A DNA stretch of 64,000 nucleotides, taken from contig SCFE01000043.1 in assembly GCA_004352715.1 (NCBI GenBank), positions 1,734,531-1,798,530 of the forward strand, given 5' to 3'. Positions within the stretch are counted from its first letter, which is position 1. Each line of letters starts with the position of its first letter. The notes beneath the pieces were generated by a model. The model did no database searches. It saw only the letters and a program-made list of their open reading frames with translations, and had not been told where the DNA came from. Position numbers and translations under genes: made by a program. Positions 45,904 to 56,727 of the stretch are shown piece after piece. The stretch is from Hofstenia miamia. Taxonomy: Eukaryota > Xenacoelomorpha > Acoela.

Positions 45904-46822
45904 TGTAGAATCGTGGGCTGTGATTTTACTAGTAACTAATTGACTCTGCAGAAGGTTTAACATAGGAAACAGCAGCCCCGATTCTGGGGAAACAAGTAAA
46001 GAGAAAATAAACTAATATAAAAACAATTGTAGTTCATCCAAGTACTTGATATGATACTTTAGGTCTTCCCAAGATGATCAACTAACGTGGCTTCCAGCCG
46101 AAGCGGAGTCTTTAGAAAACAGAAACAGTTCAGTGCTCGATTAGTGCATGGTGCTACCCTATTTGTCTCACTTATTAATTTCTATCTCATTACAAAAGTA
46201 AATCTCATTTTCATTGTTAGTTCTCAGCTCACTAAATAATAGTCTGTAATTACCAGACATTCGTGTTAGCCAACGGCATGGTATCATCACAGTGTAATCA
46301 ATTATAGGTGCATGTATGTGTTGAGTTTCGAATGAGAGATTTATTATTTCCTTAACCGTACCCGTATCCGTAACTTAGTGAGTCCACAATTTGGGCTGGG
46401 AAGATCTAATGATCGCCAGGAGCTACGTGTCGCCCTGTACCTTGAGAAGGCACTCCCAAATTGTCGCCAAGCTTAAGCAATTATTTTCATACTAAAACAA
46501 TAGATAAAGTAACGGAGAGAAAAGTAACAGTATTTGAGGATAGACAAAATCTATTGACCATTTTCTACAAGTTTACTCATTTTATACATGGTTAATAATA
46601 AATAACTACCTGCCTTAGTTTACAATCAAGTTTAATCGTTCATGTTATCAATTTCCCTCGCAATTCAAATTACATTTGAGCAACATATAGCACCTTCGAG
46701 GGGACATGAGTTCCTTCGTAAACCTGAGGTCGAAACATAATTCTGACGTCATAGTGACGTGATACAAAAGGAAATAAAAATCAACTAAATAATAAACACG
46801 AATTTCCCTGAGCGACTCTACA
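45904..46822 (-). mobile_element. Solo LTR of the gypsy family, CTAT target duplication
   Basis: 919 bp, TGTAGA..TCTACA, flanked by CTAT on both sides (45900-45903 and 46823-46826) with LINE sequence continuing on each side. In element sense it has a CRE palindrome TGACGTCA (46751-46744), a TATAAAA box (46587-46580) and an AATAAA-type signal near 46346. No internal region, so it is the product of LTR-LTR recombination at the site where E1 is full length. Confidence 0.85.
46580..46751 (-). promoter_or_regulatory. LTR promoter elements: CRE palindrome and TATA box
   Basis: TGACGTCA with a second TGACGT-type half nearby lies about 75 bp inside U3, and TGTATAAAATG about 235 bp inside. The E2 LTRs keep TATAAAAA and half-CRE sequences at equivalent places. 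Role inferred from motif and position. Confidence 0.55.
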
Positions 46823-47263
46823 CTATAATTGCATAAAAATCCCAGAATTTTCAAACAAGATCAATGAAAGAACAAAAAGATTTACTGTAAACAAGTATAA
46901 ATCTAAAATAAAGTGAAATTCTTTTATAAATAATGCAATAAGGCAATAGAATGAATTTCCCCAAGAGATCAAATGTATTGAAAATGTAAAACACTTTCAC
47001 AAACATGTTAAGCAATTAATTCTAAAGCAAAGTTCATCTGTGGAAAAGCTTGGATATGATACAAATTTTATAATACTGATTATAGTACTACTACAAGACT
47101 ATAATATTAGTAGCCTAAAATGACACTTTTCTTGTATATATTTCATGTCTTTTTTATTATTTTTGTACATTATTGATGCTATTTAGAGAATTTATCAGTT
47201 TCTGAAATTGTATATAAAAGTCTCGAAATATAGAATATCTTATCTTATCTTATTATTCTAAAT
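46823..47263 (+). pseudogene. LINE 3' end, after the solo LTR
   Basis: The RT tail continues (NCIKIPEFSNKINERT, then a WN-type LP..I block near 46935-47000). The element ends in an ATCTTATCTTATCTTATT tail at about 47240-47263, a usual type of LINE 3' repeat. It completes the LINE that started at 32584. Confidence 0.65.
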
Positions 47264-48775
47264 TTGTCTGCTTTGTTAAAGAGCACCCAGACATGGCACA
47301 GCTTGACTTGCATGTCACTTTAACTTAGGTTAAGTGCACAGTTAGGGTTTTTGTTGTACTGCATTTCATTTGTAACTAAAATTAACCATTATTGCTATCA
47401 CTGAAATTGCAAGAGATGAGAGTTGCACTGAGTTTAAGTTTTTTAACTTAGCATGTAGTGTAGCTTAATCCAAAGATAATGCTGCTAAAGAAGAAGAAGA
47501 TCAGATGATTAATCAAGATTAAGATCGAATTATGATTATTGATTAAAAAACAATTTAAGTTTAATTATCACATTATCTTTGTAAATGCAACTAAGTATTA
47601 AGATATCAAATTAGTACTTGTCATTGAACAATTAGGCCAAACAAAGGGGCCAATTTGCTTCCATTATTTTTAGCCATTTTTGGCAGACATTCTAAATTTG
47701 AATTTCGAATGACATGTACTTTTTGAAAGTTAACTATAAATATGCTAGAAATCAATTTGGAAATTGTTGAAGTAAATTCTTTGAAAATCTTATCTTTAGA
47801 TTTTATATCAGTTTGCTTATTTATACAGAATGTCAAGCTAAATGGTAAATGCAGTAGTAGTGGTTTGGGCACATATTGGGAGTGACTCAAGGGTCCTTGA
47901 TCCAAACCATGAACCTGCATTTAAGTTAGGTATATGGTTAGGAGTTTTTCTCTGTTTAGCTGGCTATTGATTCTTGCATTTACATGTATCTAATAATTGA
48001 TATTGTTGAAAGGGCTGGATAGCCTACCATAGGTTATACATATTTTATATTATGGACTTAGGTGACCAATAATAGACAGATAAAGAGACTGAGCATGTAT
48101 TGTTATTTAAATGTAGGTTAGGAAGCTGCAAGTTATTATGTAATTTATTTTATTTAAATTAATTAAAGCCAATAGTTTTCAGTAATGGCTAAAGTAATAA
48201 TTATTAGGCAGCTAGTGACATTGCGAGGTTGTGAAGTAACATAAATACACATTACAAATTGAGTTTAAGTCAGTTACAAACAGCATTGAGAGCTGCACTG
48301 AGTTGGGGTAGGGAACACATAAGAACATTGTTGAGCTGAGACTTGGAACTAATTGATCAGTGATGGAAGTACATGTGGATTGATTCAGAGATCAGAGTTG
48401 GCCAGAGGCCACAGCCAGATCACAGAGCAGAACTGAGATGGCAGTATACCTAAACATTATTGAGTTACTCTAGTTAAGTAAAGATTAACAAAATGTATTT
48501 AATATCAGAGTAAAGAGTTAACATAAGTACATCCCTACCTGCATATAACAAGGAACAATGATTTAAAAGAATGATTTAATCTCTGTTAATGCTTGGTAGT
48601 GGATGCTACAGTAGGTTCACTCTCTATTCTTTATCTAGTTAGGGTTATAGTCATATATGACCTTTTCTTAAGGTTATCTGTATCAGGTTGGCCAAGTGTG
48701 GCCACTTTTTCCTAGCATGAACTCCTTTTACTTTTAACTTTCATTTAGATGGGTTATTATAGCAGGAGGAGTTAG
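47264..48775. other. Non-coding, CpG-poor DNA
   Basis: No gene or element ends were recognised. CpG becomes almost absent after about 48226. Confidence 0.5.
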
Positions 48776-49664
48776 TGTAGAATCAAGGGCTTAACTAGGG
48801 CAAACTGCACTGGGGAAGTTAATGTCACAGCAGAAGTTTGCAATAGTGACCATCTTCTAGAGCAGCCCTGATTCTAACAAAAAATATGCAAATAGAAAAA
48901 CATTGGTAATTCATCCAAGTAACTAGTAACTGTTTAGAGAGAAAAAACACCCAGGATGACCAATTTGTATGGCATCACACTGGAGTGATATCCAAGATGA
49001 GAAGTTCATAAACTTGTTTGAATGGTGCTACCCTTATTTTCTCATGTTTTATTATCTATCTCAATAAACCATCTTAGTTGTTCTCTTATCTCTCAGCTTG
49101 TGTAATAATAGCATGTAATTACCATTCATTCATGCTAGCCAAAGGCATAATATTATCAGTGTAATAAATTATGGGTGTCTGTTCATTTTGCATTCAAACA
49201 AAAGGTTTTTTATAACTTCACATAACTGTATCCATAACCTAATGCTGTACACAGTTTGGGTTGCTACTGTCTAGGAACTAATTGTCATCTCCAGTTCAGA
49301 AGAGTGACTCCCAAATTGTTGCTGGAAATTAAGCAATAAGAATCACAACAATTAGGTTAAATATAATAACAGTAAAAACAAAGCAAAAGCAGTTCTGCTG
49401 AGATAATATCAATTGCTTTTTCTCACATTTATACAAAATTATAATTTTTACCTGTCTTAGTTTAGAACTTAAAACATCACATTTTCCCATCCAAATTAAA
49501 TTGAGCAATATCACATTAGTACCAATTGAGAGGACATTACTTTTGCTTTGTGAATTAAGCTTGAAAATAAAAACTAGTTAATGATGACATCAATAGAAAT
49601 TACAAAATTACAAAAATAATGTAATTAAAAGAAAAAGCACAATATTTCCATGAGTGACTCTACA
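48776..49664 (-). mobile_element. E3 fossil gypsy element, 3' LTR
   Basis: 889 bp, ends TGTAGA..TCTACA, alignable along its length to the E2 and solo LTRs but with every CpG turned to TG or CA (for example GTGACTCTACATGCCCCCC where E2 has GCGACTCTACACGCCCCCC). Confidence 0.8.
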
Positions 49665-49692
49665 TGCCCCCCTTGCTTGATTTAATTCTGTG

Positions 49693-52187
49693 GTAATAGT
49701 TGGAGAGACAGGCTGGAAACCAATTTCTGTGTTTCCTCTACTATTTCTACAGCTAACATGTCATCCCAGCTGACAAAGTTGGTGTACTAGGGCTTTTTCA
49801 TAATCTGCATCATATCTTTTTATTGTGTGACAACTTCACCCTTAAGACTGAAAAATTTGTGACTTGGCAGCCTAGAGCTAATGGGGCAGTTATGCCAGAG
49901 ATTGTTGAGCCTTCTTGTGAAGGTGTCAAAAAATTGCTCATATAGGCAGAAGCCTTTGAGTGCAACCATGAGTGTCATCAGTGCATCAGTATCAAAGGTA
50001 TGTCCATCACTGGCACTGATTCATGTGTTGGGGTAGAAATGAATGAAGACCTCACTTAGTGACCCCATTCTGGTAGCATGGTCCACAAAGAGTGAATAGA
50101 ACTCCATTACTTGTTGGAGAGTCATTTGCTCTAGATCAGAGACATCTTCATGTAGCATTGTAATTATTTAGATGTGCTTTGTTACATGGTAGTAATGTGT
50201 AATTGTCTCAACCTTGCTAATCCACATCAAATCACTGGCCACCTAAATGAGTATAAGGACCAGGGGCTCATCTGCAGGATCTTCTCACAAATCTTGTGTA
50301 TCTGCTCATGAATAGGTTGGCCTAACTGGAAGATTTCTCTGATAGTAAGTTTACCATCAATGAACATACATTCTTAATTATTGCCCTGATTAGCTTTACT
50401 TAGACTGCTGTTTACTTGGATGTCTGGCTGAGTCACTTGGCATCTGAGCTGGAACTCACATAATTTAGTTTGTCTGGCAAGTGGGCCTAGATTTTCTTCT
50501 TCCACTTTTTTACTTTCCACTTAGGCAGTACAATCAGTGTTTATATGCATGGTGGCAGTATTCATATCAAGTTGTCTTTTTCAGCATGTGTTTCAACATT
50601 AGAGAAATTGACTGCATCATGAAGGCTAGCAGCTCCAATTGTGATGGGGTAGTTAATTTTGGCTTTGTCTAATATATCCCAGAATTTTCAACAAAGTGTG
50701 TAGCTTCTTAAGTGGCTAATCTGGTTGGTGGTGACTTTTACTTGAGCTGTGGTACATTCTACATCCAGAGCCAGTTGTCACCCTGGTGATTGTAGAAGTA
50801 TAAGCTCTTCTTTTGAAAACATCTCAATAAGGCATCACTTCATTATGCCCAGAATGTCCTTATCCTTATTGTTGACAATTACTCTTTCTTGAATAGTCAA
50901 GACATCTGAGAATTCTGCTGGCATATGTTCAATTATTAGTATCATTTCAGCTTCAGTAATAGACCATTGAATAGTTGGCCTCAGTGGTGAGATGGTGCTT
51001 GCAAACTTTTCTAAGTTAATCCTTTCAATCAGTTCCAGTAATGAGGGGAAGATTTGTACTGCTGATGTAGCTAGCAGCTCCTCTTCCTTATAGAACTGCT
51101 CAGGTGTTCTCATAATTTGATAAATTATTAGTATGGGAATAATCTTTCCCTCTTTGCTAACTTGACAGGCCATTTCAGTGAATTGGCTGTAGGTACATTC
51201 TGGGTATGTAAGGTGCTCTAGTTTAAAGAAAACTTCTGATTTATCAGGAATGTTGTGGTGCTTGAGCAGGTCAAAGAATTGGATTGTGGATCCAGGCAAT
51301 CTTTCTATTAATCATTCCATGCATAAGAGAGCATACTCTGAGTTAAAAATGGTGAAATTTGTATCAGCTGTGGCTCCCCACATATATTTCTTGAGGGTAT
51401 AGGAAAAAATATTAATGTTTGATGAACATATTCCTAATTTATTGTAGATCATCATTGATGAGATTTTTCCTGTGAGACTACTTGCCCCCACCAGTTGGGT
51501 GTAGTATTTTTTTCAATTTTTCCATTGCTTTCTTTGTTGTCCCAGGTGATGTTGCTGCTGAGCACTTGTGCAGAAGCCAATTTTTTGCATTCCATGAGAG
51601 AGGACAGACTGAAATTTCGTGCATTGACTGTTTTGCCAAGTTTATATGAGTACCATGTCAATCAGAATAGTAAGTGTGGGCATCTTTGTGAGGAAGATAG
51701 ATAAGATCCATACTGCCCTTCTTACATAGATATCAGGCATTAACTTTTCAGAAAAAAGGTGTTCTTTAATATTTTTCCTGTTCTGCATCTCATAATATAT
51801 GTGAATTTCACCTAACAGACATTTGACAGACAAATGGTATTGTGATGAAGAACTTTTTATGTTGATTGTGGGCCACTCCACCTCTGGATATGTGTCAGCT
51901 TTAATGTTTTCCCAAACTTCTTGAATATCTAGGAGTGTGGAAACACTCTGTGAGAAGGCAAAGCTAGATCAGAGATCTGTTACAGATGTAAGATGTGGCA
52001 TATTCAGATTGATAGATTCAAGTGTTTGTGCCTGGAGGGCAGTGTCAATTATCAGTTTTTGATCAACTGCCAGCCTATGAGTAGATATTCTCATGCACAT
52101 CATGAGTTCTGTGTAGATACATTTGGTGATGTAGATGAAATTTGTGTGATATATGCTGATGGGCTGGTATACTTCCTGGTGTATTAT
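49693..52187 (-). pseudogene. E3 fossil ORF3 (about 830 codons of the third ORF)
   Basis: Colinear with E2 ORF3 from LAVDQKLI (near 52060) through PDIYVR, YPECTYSQF, SKEGKIIPI and LEKFA to DHAT-MGSL near 50080. Stops include TGA at 50835-50837 (Trp in E2), a TGA near 50788 (Arg in E2) and a TAA near 50170. One CpG remains in the whole stretch. It keeps YPEC and the segment before it in one frame where E2 has a frameshift, so it helps confirm that ORF3 is a single long reading frame. Cut at 52188 by the E2 LTR. Confidence 0.7.
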
Positions 52188-53114
52188 TGTAGAATCAGTG
52201 GCTGGTAGGAAAACTTAACTAGAAACTTAATTGACTCCACAAAAGGTTTGAATAGCATTTACAGAACAGCCATGATTCTGGGAAGGGAATAACACAGAAC
52301 TTATAACATATAGATGTAACATTGGTAATTCATCCAAGTAACAGAACTACTTTTAGGTAAGAACCAAGATGACCAATTCCTATGGCTTCCAGCCAAAGCG
52401 GAACATCCAGAAGTAAAGTGCTTAACCTATTGACTGGTGCTACCCTATTTGTCTCACTTGCTTAATTTCTATCTCACTTCAAAAATACAAACTCTCATTT
52501 TCATTGTTATCTCTCAGCTCACTATTAAATAATCTGTAATTGCCAGATATTCGTGCTAGCCAACGGCATGGTATCATCACAGTGTTAGGTTTTATAAGTG
52601 CATGTACGTGTTGAAATACGAACGAGAGATTTATTATTTCCTTATACATAACCGTATACATAACTTAATGAACCACAATTCGGACTGGGTAATCAAAAGA
52701 CCCCCAGAAGCAACGTGTCGCCCCGTGCTGGTGAAAGCACTCCCGAATTGTCGCCGATCTTAAGCAATAAGTTTCATTTAAGATAATAAATAAATAAGAA
52801 ATACAATGGTAAAGACGGCAGTTAAGAGTAGACAAAGTCTATTGAACTATCACTACAGGTTTCTCAGTTTTTATACAAAAGTGTCATCATTACCTGCCTT
52901 TGTTTACAACTTCAGATAGCAACGTAGTTTAACATGATCAATTCTAATTCCCTCGCAAAATTAAATTTGAGCAAATAAAAGCACCAATGAGGGGACATCA
53001 ATTTAATAATAGCAAACTAAGATCGAAAATAATAGATAGCGTCGTAGTGATGTAATAACACAAGAATACAATTTAAAAAGAATAAATTCGACTGAATCCC
53101 TGAGCGACTCTACA
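52188..53114 (-). mobile_element. E2 gypsy element, 3' LTR
   Basis: 927 bp, TGTAGA..TCTACA, nearly identical to the other E2 LTR (62873-63801), so insertion is recent. Several of the few differences are C/T at CpG (CCATGATTCTGGG against CCACGATTCCGGG). TATAAAAA in sense near 52870. Confidence 0.9.
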
Positions 53115-53123
53115 CGCCCCCCT
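53115..53123 (-). promoter_or_regulatory. Polypurine tract of E2
   Basis: Sense AAGGGGGGCG against the LTR start, eight bases after the ORF3 TAA (53132-53134). Confidence 0.8.
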
Positions 53124-53131
53124 TGCTCAAA

Positions 53132-56100
53132 TTAATTTTCGGCTAATAGTTGAAGGGCTGGCCTGGAAACAATACTTTGAGTAGCCATGATCATCTTTGT
53201 TGCGAGTTCACCATCCCACATTGTTACTTCCGAATAGCTAGCTTCGCGAGTTAATTGCATCAGCACTTCCCTTTGCGTGACCACTTCGTCCTTTAGCAGT
53301 AGGAACTTTATGGTGGGCATCTGATTGCTAACTGGGCAATTTCTCCAGAGATTGTTTAGCCGCCTAGTGAAGGTGTCGTAAAACCGCTCATAGAGTTGAA
53401 GGCCTTTCAGAGCAATCATGAGCGTCATCGTTGCATCCGTATCAGACGTGTGAGCATCATCGGCGCTTATTTCAGTGTCTGGATAAAAGTGCAGGAAGAC
53501 CTGTCGAAGGGATCCCATGGTGGTGGCGTGGTCTACGAAGAGCGAGCAGTACTCTTGGACTTGATTCAACGTCATTTCCTCTGGGTTTGATACATTAGCT
53601 CAAAGCATCGTGATGATCTCTATTTGTTTAGTGACGTCATAGTATTGGGTCACAGTTTCGACGTTATTTATCCACATGAGATCCCTGGCAGCCTGAAACA
53701 GAATAAGGACGCGGGGTTGTAGAGCAGCTAGTTTTTCCTGTATCGTCCTCAGTTGCTGATGAATCGGGAGTCCTCGCATGAAAATATCAGTTATTGTCAA
53801 CTTACCATCAATGAACACGCGCTTGGCGTTATCTCCCACAATGAGCTTTTCTCGTGCAGTTTTATACTCACTGGTCCTGCTTGCTTTAACAGCTTCCGAT
53901 TTGCTATTGACGAAATTTATTCTATCAGGTAATTGGGTGGTGATCTTCTTTTTAGGTTTCCAAACCTTCCATTTTGGTTGAACTAGCAGAGTTTCCACTG
54001 TGGGTGGGGGGATGCACAACAGATTAGAAGTTTCGATCTTTTTCTCCAACTCACTGAAATCTGACGGGGAGGCTAGCGTAGCGGTTCCGACTGTGATGGG
54101 ATAATTTATACGGGCATCCTTAACTGTATCCCAGAATTTGCCTCGCAATCCTTTTTGTCGTAATTGTTCGATCTGCTGGCGGGAGATTCGTAGACGAGAA
54201 GTAGTGCATTCTACATCCAGAGCAACATGTCGCCCTGGGGATTGCAGAATGACCAACTCCTCCTTTGTAAACATTTCTGTGAGACACCATTTCATTAATG
54301 AGAGGACGTCTTTATCACAATTATTGACTAGGATTCTCTGTTGCACTGTGAGATTGTCTAGGAATTCGCTAGGGTCACTCTCGACCATCAAGATGTGTTC
54401 ATCCTCGGTTACAGACCACTTCAGCGTCGGCCTGGGAGAAATGGCAGTGCCTCCAAATTTTTCTAGGTTAACCTGCTCAATAAGATCGCGAATGTGGGGA
54501 GACATCTGTACGGCGGATAATGATAATAGTTCCTCTTCTCGGAAAAACTGCTCCGGCTTCCTCATTACTTGATCAAAGATGGTGATGGGGATGATCTTTC
54601 CCTCCTTACTAANTTCAGTGAGACACCACTTCATTAATGAGAGGACGTCTTTATCATGACTGTTGACTAGGATTCTCTGTTGTTCTGTGAGATCGTCTAA
54701 GAATTTGCTTGGGTCACGCTCGACCATTAAAATGTGTTCATCCTCAGTTACAGACCACTTCGTGTCGGCCGTCTTTATCACAATTATTGACTAGGATTCT
54801 CTGTTGCACTGTGAGATTGTCTAGGAATTCGCTAGGGTCACTCTCGACCATCAAGATGTGTTCATCCTCGGTTACAGACCACTTCAGCGTCGGCCTGGGA
54901 GAAATGGCGGCACCTCCAAACTTTTCTAGGTTAACCTGCTCAATAAGATCGCGAATGTGGGGAGACATCTGTACGGCGGATAATGATAATAGTTCCTCTT
55001 CTCGGAAAAACTGCTCCGGCTTCCTCATTACTTGATCAAAGATGGTGATGGGGATGATCTTTCCCTCCTTACTAACATGCCTAGCTGATTTGATAAATTG
55101 ATCATACCCACACTCAGGGTAGTTCATTTGCTGTGTGTTAACAAGAGTTCGTTCTTACCATATACATTGAACTTTGAAATCTGTTCGCAAAATTGTCTTG
55201 TCAACCCCGGCATTCTTTCCACAAACCTTCTTGTGCTCAAAGGAGCGTTATCAGACGAGAAGATGGCGAATTTCGTCTTGGCGGTGGCTCCCCACATATA
55301 CTTTTTGACGGTATCTGAGAAAATGTTTATGTCCAACGGACAGATACCGAGTTGATTGCTGATTAGCATGATCAACATCTTTCCAATCACACTGCTCGCC
55401 CCCACCAGTCAGGCATAATACTTTTCGAATTTATCCATGGCGTGTTTGGTCTTGCCAGGGGATGACGGAGGGCTGCATTTGTACAGAAGCCAATTTTTTA
55501 CCTTCCATGTCAGTGGGCACACAGCTATTTCGTGAATGGTTAGTTTTGTTAGAGCTGTTCTTTTCTTGTGTGACATGGGTAACTGAAGTTGCGGATCCTT
55601 TGTCAGGTAAATTGCTAATATCCAGATGGCTCCCCTCACATATATGTCAGGTAGATTTTTCTCAGCAAAGAGACGTTCTTTGAAGTTCTTTTTATCTTGG
55701 TTGTTGTACAATACTTTAATATCTCGTAGTGTGTGTTCTATGGACGGATGATATGTTTGTGCTGGACTGGAGATATCTAAAAGGGGCCAATCAGACTCGG
55801 GGTTAAAGTCTGCCTTTAAATCGGACCAAATGGTGTGGATTTCGTTAAGAAGTTGGTCACTCTGTGCGAAGGCAAAGCTGACTCTCATATCAGTTACCGC
55901 GGTTATCAGTGGGGTATTGGAATCGGTTATTTCTAAGGTCTGCGCCTGTAGTAGAACGTTGACAATTAACTTCTGGTCCACTGCTAAGCAATGGGAGGGT
56001 ACTCGTTTACACAATAACAGATCAGTGTATATGAGCCTAGTTATTGGCAAGTGGCTCATAGAATGTGACGAGACTGGAGCATGCACTGTACTGTGCCAAT

Positions 56101-56727
56101 ACAAACGGCTTAAAGTTTCCATCTTCCTCAAGTCATATGCAATAATCATTTTGATTTTAGGATGGCATGATGCGTCGATAACGAACGGTATGATGTCTAT
56201 GGAACAAGTCATTTCACGACCGTTATAAGTGCGGCGGAGTTGATCCTTGGTCTCTTCTGAAATATTATCACGGATAGTGGCAATCACTTTTCTCATTGCA
56301 ATGAAATAAGGGTGTAGTGTTTCGTCACCGACTTTCGATAGTTTTCGTCTTCTTTCTTCTGTGATCATATGGTTGAGGTAGCTGCAGAAGAGGTCGAAGG
56401 GGCTATCAAGTCGCTCATGTGGGGGGTATTTAAAGGTTGTAATACTCTAAAGGGTGGTCTTGAATCAAAAGTTTGTGAGGTAGGGGTTGCCAGCTCCTCT
56501 CGCGCACGTGGAGAAACATGTCTCCCCATGTAGGGGCGAGATGTGGAGGGCGTCTGGGTCAGTGCTATCAGCTCTCTGAGTCGTGGAGCAACGTGTCGCC
56601 CACACAGAATCAGACTCTCCTCAGCACCTTCCTGACGTCCTCTTTTTCATATGCGGGCCTCAGCAAGCAGAGAAATGTGTCTCCCACGCCTAGGTGAGGC
56701 ATCTTGTTCACGTTTGCTACTTTCCAT
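53132..56727 (-). pseudogene. E2 ORF3, large third ORF of unknown function in the env position
   Basis: Roughly 1000-1050 codons once a repeated segment is discounted. The ATG at 56727-56725 overlaps the pol TAG. The N-terminal 115 residues are Arg-rich with a repeated unit (GRHISLLAEAR, GRHVAPRLRE, GRHVSPRARE). The long helical part carries LAVDQKLIVN, NLPDIYVRGAIWILAIYLTK, VGASSVIGKMLIMLISN, KYMWGATAKTKF, NYPECGYDQF and SKEGKIIPI; the C-terminal part QSPGRHVALDVE, PKWKVWKPKKK and DEVVTQREVLMQL. No signal peptide, membrane anchor or Cys-rich ectodomain, so it is not env-like. Breaks: TGA near 56640, 56380, 55409 and 53600, frameshifts near 56380 and 55127, and an internal duplication around a single N (54613). 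E1 and E3 carry homologues. The helical, Tyr/Trp-bearing, membrane-free nature recalls RNA-virus nucleoproteins, but I see no motif that proves it. Confidence 0.7.

Noticed and set aside
53600-53602. TGA as a recoded or read-through codon in the gypsy family
   Set aside because: Aligned residues vary, the fossil copy also has TAA, and CGA to TGA decay explains the Arg cases. Kept as a finding about mutation, not about recoding.
53396-56228. Plus-strand frames opposite E2 ORF3
   Set aside because: They lie antisense to a frame conserved in three copies and show no motifs.
53132-56727. ORF3 as a retroviral-type envelope
   Set aside because: No signal peptide, furin-like site, fusion peptide or membrane anchor is visible along the frame.
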